From Sphingobium arseniciresistens (GTDB lineage: Bacteria; Pseudomonadota; Alphaproteobacteria; Sphingomonadales; Sphingomonadaceae): 64,000 nt of DNA. Shown here piece by piece: positions 8,029 through 16,366 of the stretch; the first letter of the stretch is position 1, and each line of letters opens with the position of its first letter. Below the pieces are notes generated by a model. The model made no database searches. It saw only the letters and a list, made by a program, of their open reading frames with translations, and was not told the origin of the DNA. The position numbers were made by a program, and so were the translations under genes. The stretch is from assembly GCA_029167225.1 (NCBI GenBank), contig JARFNK010000003.1, forward strand, positions 124,001-188,000, in the 5' to 3' direction.

Positions 8029-8799
8029 ATGCGTATTGCCACATTCAACATCAACGGGATCAAGGCCCGCCTGCCGCGCCTGATCGAATGGCTGGACGAA
8101 ACCCGGCCCGACGTCGCCTGCCTGCAGGAAATCAAGACATCCGACGAGACCTTCCCCGAGAAGGATATCGAGGCCGCCGGCTATGGCGCGATCTGGCACG
8201 GGCAGAAGGGTTTCAACGGCGTTGCCATCCTCGCGCGAGGGCAGGTGCCGGCCGAGATCGCGCGCGGCCTGGAGGGCGAGCCGGAGGATGAGCACAGCCG
8301 TTATCTGGAGGCGGATGTCGACGGGGTGAGGATCGCGTCCATCTACCTGCCCAACGGCAATCCCCAGCCGGGGCCGAAGTTCGACTATAAGCTGCGCTGG
8401 ATGAAGCGCCTGCGCGCACGCGCGGCACAGATCTGGGCGGAAGAAATCCCGGCGGTGCTGGCTGGCGACTATAATGTCATCCCGCGTGACCGCGACGTTT
8501 ATTCGGTAAAGGCCATGGCCGACGATGCGCTGATGCAGCCCGAAAGCCGGGCCGCTTATCGCCGGTTGCTGGGCGATGGCTGGACCGATGCGCTCGCGAC
8601 CCGTCATCCCGCAGGCGGCGTGTGGACATATTGGGATTATCAGATGAACGCATGGCCGCGCGATGCGGGTTTCCGTATCGATCACCTGCTGCTCAGCCCC
8701 GCCGCCGCCGACCGGCTGGTCGATGCGCAGGTCGACAAGGAATTTCGTGGACGTGAGCGGGCCAGTGACCATGCACCAACCTGGGTGGAACTGCGCTGA
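8029..8799 (+). CDS. xthA: Exodeoxyribonuclease III / AP endonuclease
   Basis: This enzyme repairs abasic sites and 3'-blocked ends. The start at 8029 gives MRIATFNINGIKAR, the conserved N-terminus. N7, E34 in LQEIK, the LAGDYNVIP motif and the C-terminal SDHAP with its catalytic Asp/His are all present. The 256-residue length is normal. The open frame extends 30 bases upstream, but that part is not conserved. Confidence 0.95.
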   Translation: MRIATFNINGIKARLPRLIEWLDETRPDVACLQEIKTSDETFPEKDIEAAGYGAIWHGQKGFNGVAILARGQVPAEIARGLEGEPEDEHSRYLEADVDGVRIASIYLPNGNPQPGPKFDYKLRWMKRLRARAAQIWAEEIPAVLAGDYNVIPRDRDVYSVKAMADDALMQPESRAAYRRLLGDGWTDALATRHPAGGVWTYWDYQMNAWPRDAGFRIDHLLLSPAAADRLVDAQVDKEFRGRERASDHAPTWVELR

Positions 8800-8947
8800 C
8801 GTCCAGATAATGATCTTGTGGGAGGCGGCCTGATCGTGCCGTCCGCGTGATAGTCCGGCATGTCCGAACGCGTTCAGGATAGCGACACCAGTTATCGCCG
8901 TTCAGAAGGCTCGGTGGCAGCGTATGCACATGGCCTTGCTGGCCGTG

Positions 8948-9280
8948 TCAGGCCTTCTCAAGCGTGCATTGCAGCGGGTGCTGGTTCTGCCGGGCGAAAT
9001 CCATCACCTGGTTGACCTTCGTCTCCGCCACTTCATAGCTGAAGACGCCGCAGATGCCGACGCCGCGCTGGTGCACATGCAGCATCACCCGTGTCGCTTC
9101 TTCCATATCCATGCGGAAGAACCGCTGCAGCACATGGACGACGAACTCCATCGGCGTGTAGTCGTCGTTCAGCATCAGCACCTTGTAAAGCGATGGCTTT
9201 TTCGTGCGCGCGCGGGTGCGTGTAGCGATGCCGACGCCGGGGCCACCCGTGCCGTCTTCATCGTCCTTGCGCTCCGTCAT
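8948..9280 (-). CDS. clpS: ClpS, adaptor of the ClpAP protease
   Basis: ClpS binds ClpA and delivers N-degron substrates. The core [19 protein letters not shown] and the [21 protein letters not shown] region are characteristic. The start at 9280 gives a polar N-terminus of about 35 residues before the core, as in related proteins. The frame remains open to 9337, and no start has a convincing ribosome site. clpA is not adjacent in this window. Confidence 0.92.
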   Translation of the reverse strand: MTERKDDEDGTGGPGVGIATRTRARTKKPSLYKVLMLNDDYTPMEFVVHVLQRFFRMDMEEATRVMLHVHQRGVGICGVFSYEVAETKVNQVMDFARQNQHPLQCTLEKA

Positions 9281-9590
9281 CGTCGAGGGGCGTGCGAGAA
9301 ACTGTGCCTTATGCATGATGCTGGGAATATGGCACATGTTTGCGACCGTGCAAGGGGTGAGCCCTGCTAACCTTCTTTGTCAGCCACGATTCTTGGCAAG
9401 ACCCGGGCCGTTTACCGCACATTTCGGGCCGGAGTGACTGTTGATCCAGTCCGTCCGTACCACTGCCCCGATGGATTTTGTGAATCAGGTACGGAAGAAG
9501 CGCATGGGCGATGGCAAGACGTCTATCGGTCGGGCCGACTCGGCGGGTCGACGCGCGAGCCGACATATGGCCACGCAGCGTCCGAATCAT
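9281..9590. other. Intergenic region upstream of clpS
   Basis: No gene is supported in these roughly 310 bases. Open frames on both strands have no coding signature. The stretch should hold the clpS promoter and, at its right edge, borders the phasin terminator. Confidence 0.5.
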
Positions 9591-9624
9591 GAAAACGGGC
9601 GGCGCGCAGGATGTGCGGCCGCCC
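9591..9624 (-). terminator. Terminator downstream of the phasin gene
   Basis: On the minus strand GGGCGGC (9624-9618) pairs with GCCGCCC (9603-9597) and is followed by GTTTTC. The hairpin lies about 45 bases past the phasin stop. The T-tract is short. A second hairpin with CGGCGG/CCGCCG stems sits closer to the stop at about 9640-9660. Confidence 0.5.
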
Positions 9625-9668
9625 GATCATTCTTTCCGATCCGGCGGGAGAACCGCCGATCACGGCCT

Positions 9669-10634
9669 TCAGGCGGCCAGCGACTTCACCTTGTCGGTGA
9701 TGATCGAAACGCGATTGCTGATCGGCTGAACGACGTCGCCGGTCAGCTTGATGAGCGCTTCGCTGCTCTTCGCGGTTTCCTTGGCGAAGGCGTCGAAGCT
9801 GCTGGACAGCAGTTCGCTCTGCAGCTGGAAGAATTCGGCCGGGGTCTTCACCGAAGCGAAGCTCTTCATCGTGGCGGTCGCCTTCTCGAAATTCTTCCGG
9901 CTGTATTCGGCGGCATCCTGGCCCAGGGCTTCTACGCCCTTGGCGGCGATCTTGCCGGATTCGACGAGGGCCTCGACATTGCCCTTGGCAAGCGCGCTCA
10001 GTTCTTCCATCGCCTTGGTCGACTTCTCGACGCTGGCCTTCGCCTTGTCGTTGATGTCGGCAAATGCGGTCTCGAACTTGGCCTTGGTATCCTCGGCAAA
10101 CTTCTTGGTGGTTTCGATCACGTCCGTCATCTTCAATATTCCTTCTTCAACATGGTCCGCTGCTGTGGTCTTCGGCGTGACCACGTGCGGAATCTCTGGA
10201 GCAGCAGGTACGACGGCCGCCGTCGTCTCAGGCATAACAGGTTCCGGTGTCGAAATTGCGACGACTGGAGCAGCCGGTGCCTCTGCCGGCTTTTCGGGAA
10301 TTTGATCCGTAACAGTTGTTTCGACCGTCGCCGGTTCAACCAGGATCGGTTCAACCGCGGTCGGTTCGGCCACCGGCGCTTTCGCCTGCACAGGCGGCGT
10401 AGCCGGTGCGGGTTTGGCGACGGGGGCCGGCTTTGCCGCTGCCTTTGGAGCTTTGGGAGGGGCCTTTGGAGGAGCAGCCTTTGGCTTCGGCGCCGGTTTT
10501 GCTGGCGCTTTGGCGATGCTGCTGTTCACCGCGTCCAGCGCCTGCGTGGCGGTCAGCATGGCCGGAGCCTTGCCGGGCGCCTTTGCGGCGGGTTTGGAAG
10601 TAGCGGGTTTCCTGCCCTTGGGTGCGTCGGCCAA
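9669..10634 (-). CDS. Phasin family PHA granule protein with Pro/Ala/Lys-rich N-terminal extension
   Basis: The last 153 residues are a canonical helical phasin that coats polyhydroxyalkanoate granules (TDVIETTKKFAEDTKAKFE onward). The first roughly 165 residues are low-complexity Pro/Ala/Lys repeats resembling histone H1-like tails. The start is a TTG at 10634 preceded by AAGAGGAG at good spacing. An internal ATG at 10130 has its own AAGAAGGA and would yield a standard-size phasin, so two isoforms are possible. An inverted TGCA-type operator pair lies directly upstream at 10650-10713, suggesting PhaR-like repression. PHA synthase follows upstream on the same strand. Confidence 0.88.
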   Translation of the reverse strand: MADAPKGRKPATSKPAAKAPGKAPAMLTATQALDAVNSSIAKAPAKPAPKPKAAPPKAPPKAPKAAAKPAPVAKPAPATPPVQAKAPVAEPTAVEPILVEPATVETTVTDQIPEKPAEAPAAPVVAISTPEPVMPETTAAVVPAAPEIPHVVTPKTTAADHVEEGILKMTDVIETTKKFAEDTKAKFETAFADINDKAKASVEKSTKAMEELSALAKGNVEALVESGKIAAKGVEALGQDAAEYSRKNFEKATATMKSFASVKTPAEFFQLQSELLSSSFDAFAKETAKSSEALIKLTGDVVQPISNRVSIITDKVKSLAA

Positions 10635-10649
10635 TGGATCGACTCCTCT

Positions 10650-10713
10650 TGTTGCATTGCACAATAATGCGAATCGCCGCGCTACGCAAGGATGTTTATT
10701 GTGCAGTGCAGCA
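10650..10713. promoter_or_regulatory. Inverted pair of PhaR-like operators upstream of the phasin gene
   Basis: TGTTGCATTGCACAATAA at 10650-10667 and the reverse complement of TGCTGCACTGCACAATAA at 10696-10713 form an 18-bp inverted repeat with two differences. Each copy contains a TGCANTGCA palindrome. PHA regulators of the PhaR family bind TGC/GCA palindromes at phasin promoters, so this is a likely operator, but the assignment is inference. Confidence 0.6.
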
Positions 10714-10735
10714 TAAATCGGAGACATAAGCGCCG

Positions 10736-10755
10736 AACCGCAGTTTTCTGCGGTT
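10736..10755. terminator. Perfect 8-bp hairpin at the end of phaC
   Basis: AACCGCAG-TTTT-CTGCGGTT forms a perfect 8-bp stem with a 4-base loop that overlaps the phaC stop codon. No T-tract follows on the minus strand, so it may protect the message end or impede transcription, not terminate it fully. Confidence 0.4.
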
Positions 10756-12571
10756 AACGGAGCGTCACATAGCGCCCTGGAGCATCCTCGATGGCCTTCA
10801 GCTTACCCTTCCCGGGCTTGCGGCCGCCTTTTGCGGTCACGGTCGCCGAATCGATGCCGCGAATCCACGCCTGCCAGTCCGGCCACCAGCTGCCGCTGGT
10901 TTCCTGTGCCTCCGCGATGAAGTCCTGCAGGGTGGTCGTCGGCGCATCGGACGTCCAATAGCCATATTTGCCTGACGCGGGCGGATTGACGACGCCGGCG
11001 ATGTGGCCGGACGCGGCGAGCAGGAAGCGGATCGGACCCTTGAAATGCTCGGTGATCTTCCACACGCTTTCGGAAGGCGAAATATGGTCTTCCCTGGCGG
11101 CCTGTACATAGCTTGGCGTCTTGACCAGCGTCAGGTCGATCGGCGTGCCATCAACGCTGAGTGCGCCCGGCACGACCAGCTTGTTGTCGCGATACAGGTC
11201 GGTCAGGTAGGATTTGTGCCAGGCGGCTGGCAAATTGGTGGTGTCGCCATTCCAGTACAGAAGGTCGAAGGGCACATAATCCTTTCCCAGCAGGTAATTG
11301 TTGACGACATAGCTCCAGATCAGGTCGCGCGCCCGCAGCAGATTGAAGGTTGCGGCCATGTAGCGCCCGTCGAGGAAGCCGGAGGAGGAGAGCTGCTCCA
11401 CCAGCTTGAGCTGCTCGTCGTCCACGAACAGGCTGAGGTCGCCTGCGCGGGAGAAATCGACCTGGGCGACCAGGAAGGTCGCGCTGGCAACCTTTCCTGC
11501 TTCCCCCCGTGCCGCCAGCAAGGCGAGCGTCGCGGCCAGCGTCGTGCCCGCCACGCAATAGCCGACCGCGTGGACGCTTTCGACGTCCAGCAGATCGCGT
11601 ACCGTGTCGATCGCATCCACCTGGCCGCGCAGGATGTAATCGTCCCAGATGATGTCCTTCATGCTGGCGTCGGCCGATTTCCACGACACCATGAAGACGC
11701 TGATGCCTTGGTCCACCATCCATTTGACGAGGCTTTTCTGTGGCGACAGGTCGAGGATGTAGAAGCGGTTGATCCATGGCGGAAAGATGATGACGGGCGT
11801 TTTCAGCACGTCCGGCGTAGTTGGTTCATAATGGATGAGTTGGTAGAGCGGTGTTTCGTGAACCACCTTGCCTGGCGTCGCCGCGATGTTGCGCCCCAGC
11901 TCGAACTGGCTGGTGTCGGCCTGGGTCAATTGACCCTTTTCTATGTCCGCCAGCATGTTGCGCAGGCCGGTCAGCAGGTTCTCGCCGCCGGTCTCTATGG
12001 TTTTCTGCAGGACGGTGGGGTTGGTCAGCGGAAAATTGCTGGGCGACATCGCGTCGATCAGCCCCCGCGTCGCAAAGCGGATCTTTTCCTTCTGCTTGGG
12101 GGGCACCCCGTCCACCGCGTCGGTCAGCCGCATCAGATAGTCGGACGCCAGCAGATAGCTCTGCCGGATGAGGTCGAACAGCGGATGATCGGTCCAGGCC
12201 GGGTCGGCGAAGCGGGGGTCGCCCCCGCGCTTGCGAACGGGCTGAGCGTCGGCCGGTGCCGGCGCGGGCGGATCGCGCATCAGCCCGCCATCGTCGAGGA
12301 AGCGCTGCCAGAGCGCCAGTCCTTCGCCCGCAAATTCATTCTGGATTGCGGCGATGGTTTCGATGTTGAACGGCAGGGCTGGCACGGTCGCTGCGTCATC
12401 GTCCGCGCCCTGCGTGGCCGCCCCGGTCAATGCGGGCGCGGCCTCGGCCATCGCCTTCGCGGCATGTTCCAGAATCATCTGCTGGGCGTGGCCGATGATG
12501 AGCGTCCATTGCTGCATCTGTTCGAGGGAGGGGACTGTAGCGCCCGGTGCGAGATGTTCCTGGTCGGCCAT
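10754..12571 (-). CDS. phaC: Class I polyhydroxyalkanoate synthase
   Basis: PhaC polymerises (R)-3-hydroxyacyl-CoA into storage polyester at granules. The lipase-box-like GYCVAG carries catalytic C339. The other members of the triad are D495 in REDHISP and H523 in SGHIAGVVNPP. The start at 12571 (605 residues) follows GAAAAGGG at good spacing, and an ATG 18 bases earlier is less likely. The gene diverges from an aminotransferase gene and is followed on the same strand by the phasin gene. phaA and phaB are not in the window. Confidence 0.95.
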   Translation of the reverse strand: MADQEHLAPGATVPSLEQMQQWTLIIGHAQQMILEHAAKAMAEAAPALTGAATQGADDDAATVPALPFNIETIAAIQNEFAGEGLALWQRFLDDGGLMRDPPAPAPADAQPVRKRGGDPRFADPAWTDHPLFDLIRQSYLLASDYLMRLTDAVDGVPPKQKEKIRFATRGLIDAMSPSNFPLTNPTVLQKTIETGGENLLTGLRNMLADIEKGQLTQADTSQFELGRNIAATPGKVVHETPLYQLIHYEPTTPDVLKTPVIIFPPWINRFYILDLSPQKSLVKWMVDQGISVFMVSWKSADASMKDIIWDDYILRGQVDAIDTVRDLLDVESVHAVGYCVAGTTLAATLALLAARGEAGKVASATFLVAQVDFSRAGDLSLFVDDEQLKLVEQLSSSGFLDGRYMAATFNLLRARDLIWSYVVNNYLLGKDYVPFDLLYWNGDTTNLPAAWHKSYLTDLYRDNKLVVPGALSVDGTPIDLTLVKTPSYVQAAREDHISPSESVWKITEHFKGPIRFLLAASGHIAGVVNPPASGKYGYWTSDAPTTTLQDFIAEAQETSGSWWPDWQAWIRGIDSATVTAKGGRKPGKGKLKAIEDAPGRYVTLR

Positions 12572-12730
12572 GCCCTTTTCCCCCCGCATTTTCGGCCCGG
12601 CGCGCGTTTCCGGCCCTTCGTGCTTTTTCTGGCAAGCGGCGCGAGCCGGGTATATAGCCGGTCGCGGCGCGGCGCCATTCGCCCTGCCAACCTAGCCTCC
12701 AATGGAGACGGAACAAGGAACTTATCGACG

Positions 12731-13939
12731 ATGTCCGAAGAATTTTACCGCATCAAACGCTTGCCCCCCTATGTCATCGCCGAAGTGAACGCGATGCGGG
12801 CGGCGGCGCGCGCGGCGGGAGAGGACATCATCGACCTTGGCATGGGCAATCCCGACCTGCCGCCGCCCGATCATGTCATCGCGAAGCTGATCGAGGTCGC
12901 GCAGAAGCCCGATGCTCACGGCTATTCCGCGTCGAAGGGGATTCCGGGGCTGCGCAAGGCCCAGGCCAATTATTATGCGCGCCGCTTCGGCGTGGAGGTC
13001 GACCCCGAGACCGAGGTCGTCGTCACCATGGGGTCGAAGGAAGGGCTCTCCAGCCTCGCCACCGCGATCACCGCGCCGGGCGACGTGGTGCTCGCGCCCA
13101 ACCCCAGCTATCCGATCCACACCTTCGGCTTCATCATCGCCGGGGCGACGATCCGCTCCGTGCCGACGACACCGGACGAGAATTACTGGCGCGCGCTCGA
13201 CCGGGCGATGGCGTTCACGGTGCCGCGCCCGTCGATCCTCGTGGTCGGCTATCCCAGCAACCCGACGGCGGAGACGGTGGACCTCGCCTTCTACGAGCGG
13301 CTGGTCGCATGGGCGAAGGAAAACAAGGTCTGGGTCTTGTCCGACCTTGCCTATTCCGAACTCTATTATGACGGCAACCCGACCCCTTCGATCCTGCAGG
13401 TGCCGGGCGCCAAGGACGTCGCGATTGAGTTCACCTCGCTCAGCAAGACCTATTCCATGGCCGGGTGGCGCATGGGTTTTGCCGTCGGCAACAAGCAGCT
13501 GATCGCCGCGCTGACCCGAGTGAAGAGCTATCTCGACTATGGCGCCTTCACGCCCATCCAGGCGGCGGCCTGTGCCGCGCTCAACGGTCCGCAGGACATC
13601 GTGCAGAAGAACCGCGAGCTCTATCACAAGCGCCGCGACGTGATGGTCGAGGCTTTTGGCCGGGCCGGGTGGGATATTCCCGCGCCGCGCGCGTCGATGT
13701 TCGCCTGGGCGCCGCTGCCGCCCGCGCTCAAGGACATGGGCAGCCTGGAATTTTCCAAGCAGCTGCTCACCCATGCCAAGGTCGCGGTCGCGCCGGGCGT
13801 GGGCTATGGCGAGGATGGCGAGGGTTATGTCCGCATCGCCATGGTCGAAAACGAACAGCGGCTGCGCCAGGCCGCGCGCAACGTGAAGCGCTACCTCCAG
13901 TCGATGGGCGTCAACACGCCCGCCAAGGGCGCCGCATAA
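12731..13939 (+). CDS. alaC: Class I aminotransferase, AlaC / LL-diaminopimelate aminotransferase-like
   Basis: This is a fold-type I PLP enzyme. The Schiff-base lysine is K239 in TSLSKTYSMAGWR; D205 and Y208 in SDLAYSE and N177 in YPSNPTAE contact the cofactor. The N-terminus FYRIKRLPPYVIAEVN and the overall sequence resemble the AlaC glutamate-pyruvate transaminase group, which is often annotated as LL-DAP aminotransferase. Because dapE is present at 53 kb, the succinylase route supplies diaminopimelate and AlaC is the better reading. Length is 402 residues. A long in-frame extension upstream is antisense to phaC and is not coding. Confidence 0.88.
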   Translation: MSEEFYRIKRLPPYVIAEVNAMRAAARAAGEDIIDLGMGNPDLPPPDHVIAKLIEVAQKPDAHGYSASKGIPGLRKAQANYYARRFGVEVDPETEVVVTMGSKEGLSSLATAITAPGDVVLAPNPSYPIHTFGFIIAGATIRSVPTTPDENYWRALDRAMAFTVPRPSILVVGYPSNPTAETVDLAFYERLVAWAKENKVWVLSDLAYSELYYDGNPTPSILQVPGAKDVAIEFTSLSKTYSMAGWRMGFAVGNKQLIAALTRVKSYLDYGAFTPIQAAACAALNGPQDIVQKNRELYHKRRDVMVEAFGRAGWDIPAPRASMFAWAPLPPALKDMGSLEFSKQLLTHAKVAVAPGVGYGEDGEGYVRIAMVENEQRLRQAARNVKRYLQSMGVNTPAKGAA

Positions 13940-13971
13940 GCGCGCGCGCCTGACCGGGGGGATAGAAGGGC

Positions 13972-14463
13972 ATGAGCGTCACAGCCGGGATCATCTCGCT
14001 GCCGCAGGTCGCGCATATCGGCCAGACCATCCAGCTGGCGGTCGCGCCGGTCTTCATGCTGGCCGGGGTCGGTGCATTCCTGAACGTCTGCACCGGCCGG
14101 CTGGCGCGGGTCATCGATCGTGCCCGCGTGGTCGAAGAGGGCGTGCTCTCCTCGCGCGGGCGCGAACATGACCGGCTGGTCGAGGAGATTCGCGTGCTCG
14201 ATCGGCGGATGAGCGTCGTCAACGGCGCCATCTTCCTGTCGGTCGCCTCGGGCTGCGCTATCTGCCTCGTCGTCGTCCTGCTGTTCGCGGCGGAACTGTT
14301 CCAGGGGCATCTGGGTACGGCGATCGCGCTGCTGTTCATCATGACGATGGTGCTGCAGGCGGCGGCCTTCGCTACCTTCATCCAGGAAATCAGGCTGGCG
14401 TCGCGGACGATCCATATCCGCAACGAAGTGCTGTATCACAAGGCCGAGGATGAAGACGGCTGA
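13972..14463 (+). CDS. DUF2721 family membrane protein
   Basis: This 163-residue protein has hydrophobic segments at about residues 20-42, 85-108 and 110-135, with a charged cytoplasmic stretch (RLARVIDRARVVEE) between the first two. The arrangement and sequence match DUF2721, whose function is unknown. The next gene starts 14 bases before this stop, so the two are translationally coupled. The upstream aminotransferase ends 32 bases earlier and may share the transcript. Confidence 0.78.
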   Translation: MSVTAGIISLPQVAHIGQTIQLAVAPVFMLAGVGAFLNVCTGRLARVIDRARVVEEGVLSSRGREHDRLVEEIRVLDRRMSVVNGAIFLSVASGCAICLVVVLLFAAELFQGHLGTAIALLFIMTMVLQAAAFATFIQEIRLASRTIHIRNEVLYHKAEDEDG

Positions 14464-14851
14464 ACCGCGGCTGCTCCAGCTGGCAGTCGCGATCGCCTGT
14501 CTGGTGCCGTTGTTCGCGGGGAGCAGGGGCGTGCTGCTCGGCCCGCTATGGCTGAAGGGCGTGGACGGGATCGGTCCGCTGCCCGCGGATCTGGACAGCC
14601 ATTTCCGCTATATGAGCGGCATCTTCCTGGGTGTCGGCATCGCCTTCGCCACCTGCATTCCCGACATCGCGCGCAAGGGGCCGCGCTTCCGGCTGCTTGG
14701 CGCTCTGGTGGTGGCCGGCGGTCTGGCGCGGCTGCTCTCGCTGGTGGAGGTGGGCGCGCCGACGCCGGGGCATCGCTTCGGGCTGGTCATGGAACTGGGC
14801 GTCGTGCCGCTGCTGATGCTGTGGCAATGGCGCCTGGCGAGACAGCAGTAA
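14450..14851 (+). CDS. DUF4345 family membrane protein
   Basis: A 133-residue protein with about four predicted membrane segments and the pattern LDSHFRYMSGIFLGVGIAF typical of DUF4345. No function is established. It overlaps the DUF2721 gene by 14 bases. The downstream gene is convergent and lies 48 bases away. Confidence 0.78.
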   Translation: MKTAEPRLLQLAVAIACLVPLFAGSRGVLLGPLWLKGVDGIGPLPADLDSHFRYMSGIFLGVGIAFATCIPDIARKGPRFRLLGALVVAGGLARLLSLVEVGAPTPGHRFGLVMELGVVPLLMLWQWRLARQQ

Positions 14852-14899
14852 CGCAGGGGTCAGGGCGGGGGTGTTACGCCCGGCAGCCGGCGCATCCGG

Positions 14900-15787
14900 C
14901 TACCACAGAACGCCGCTGGCATCGGGCGTGAGAGGCGCGGGCGCATCGTCCCCTATCGCCTGCAACAGGTCGATCTCGATCGTCCGGCACATGGCGGACA
15001 GCGGCACGTCGTGGACGGCATTGGCGAACGGATCGACCAGATCGTCACCGATCGCCAGCACTGCCAGGAACATCAGCCCCGCCATCGTCGACCCGAGTGG
15101 CGTGGCGAAGCCCAGCGTCTCCACCAGTCCGATCGGCAGCAAGATGCACAGGATATGGGTGAAGAGCGTCGGGAAGAAGCGATATTGATTGGGGAGCGGC
15201 GTGTTCTTCAATCGCTCCATCCCGCCCTGCGCATTGGCAATGTCGATCAGCACGCTTTCCATCGACGTCTGCTGGATCGTGTCGATCCACCCCCGCTCCC
15301 GCGCGATATTGATGCGGCGGCCGGTGCCGTCGAGGATGCCGTTCGCGACATTGGTGCGGGCCAGCGCGAAATCCGCGTCGCCCCTCGAGAGGAAACGGAG
15401 CACCTCCGCATCGGGGCTCTGCCGGCGCAACTGGCAGCGCAGGGCGTTCACATAAGCGATCTGCCGCAGCACGATCGTCCGCTTCATCTCGCGGGCTTCC
15501 GGGTCTGGCAGATAGTTGCGCGCCTGCCTCGCTAGGCTGCGGCTGGCGTTTATCATCAGGCCCCACAGCCCGCGGCCTTCCCACCAGCGCTGATAGGCCG
15601 AGTTGGACCGGAAGCCCAGGAATAGCGCGAGCGCGGACCCGAAGAGCGTGAGCGGCAGCGACGGCGCCCTGAACGGCAGCACATAATAGGTCGCGGTGAC
15701 AAACACATCCCAGATGAAGAGCAGCGCCAATGGCTTCCACACTTCGCGGATGATCTGCTTCAGGCGCGGTGTGGCGGTAACGATCAT
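14900..15787 (-). CDS. Bestrophin family (UPF0187) membrane protein
   Basis: The sequence matches bacterial bestrophin homologues, which form pentameric ion channels. Family motifs include the N-terminal FRSNSAYQRWWEGRGLWG and, near the C-terminus, GDDLVDPFANAVHDVPLS, equivalent to the bestrophin DPF region. The start at 15787 gives 295 residues; the frame runs on to 15964 but that part is not conserved. A small membrane protein gene is encoded upstream on the same strand. Confidence 0.88.
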   Translation of the reverse strand: MIVTATPRLKQIIREVWKPLALLFIWDVFVTATYYVLPFRAPSLPLTLFGSALALFLGFRSNSAYQRWWEGRGLWGLMINASRSLARQARNYLPDPEAREMKRTIVLRQIAYVNALRCQLRRQSPDAEVLRFLSRGDADFALARTNVANGILDGTGRRINIARERGWIDTIQQTSMESVLIDIANAQGGMERLKNTPLPNQYRFFPTLFTHILCILLPIGLVETLGFATPLGSTMAGLMFLAVLAIGDDLVDPFANAVHDVPLSAMCRTIEIDLLQAIGDDAPAPLTPDASGVLW

Positions 15788-15920
15788 AGGGTCTTGGGCG
15801 CCTCTGACTTGGATGCGCGCGGCGATCTGGCGCGAGCGCGCAGGGAAGGGGGAAGGGGAGCATCTCGCGCATCGCGGATCGGCGATGCCACGAAGGATCG
15901 ATCGGGCCGGCGCTCCAGGT

Positions 15921-16130
15921 TCAGAGCTGTTCCTCTTTCGCCTGGGGCGAACTGTCTGCCGCATTGGACATGGCCGCAGCGGCGCCGGAGACGGGGCGAA
16001 GGTTGAACCATTCCGGCCGGTCGATCGCGATCAGAAAGGCCAGGATGCCGAGCCCGAAGGACAGCAGCATCAGGGACGATCGCACGGTTTCAATAACGGT
16101 CTTGCTATCCTGCTTGTCAAACTGACGCAT
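15921..16130 (-). CDS. Small single-pass membrane protein
   Basis: A 69-residue protein with one hydrophobic segment (about residues 17-35, SSLMLLSFGLGILAFLIAI) and a polar Ala/Ser-rich tail. AGGAG lies 7 bases before ATG 16130, which is strong start evidence. I recognise no family. It precedes the bestrophin-like gene by about 130 bases on the same strand. The 236-base region upstream is AT-richer than its surroundings and contains a partial match to the phasin operator around 16207-16222. Confidence 0.65.
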   Translation of the reverse strand: MRQFDKQDSKTVIETVRSSLMLLSFGLGILAFLIAIDRPEWFNLRPVSGAAAAMSNAADSSPQAKEEQL

Positions 16131-16366
16131 TGGCAATCTCCTGCTGTGGTGACTGTTACCTAAGTCAGGCAAGGCAGGAGATGTGTAAGCAGCCCGTGAT
16201 ATTTTATTGCTGCACTGCGGAATATGGACGAGATGTGCCACAGGAAAGGTGGGTTGCGTTCTTTGTGCAGATGCTCACAAGATGTTGCGAAACCAGCAAT
16301 ATTTCCTGTGCTTCGCAACGCTCCGCTGTGGATTCGTCAATCCGTCGCGAACCAAATCGGTACGGG

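Noticed and set aside
11003-12730. Long plus-strand frame continuous with the aminotransferase gene
   Set aside because: It is antisense to phaC, which has a full catalytic set and a ribosome site. The conserved aminotransferase N-terminus begins at 12731. High GC leaves long open shadows.
16207-16222. Third PhaR-like site (TTGCTGCACTGCGGAA)
   Set aside because: It matches only one half of the phasin operator well, the symmetric half is altered, and there is no PHA gene nearby.
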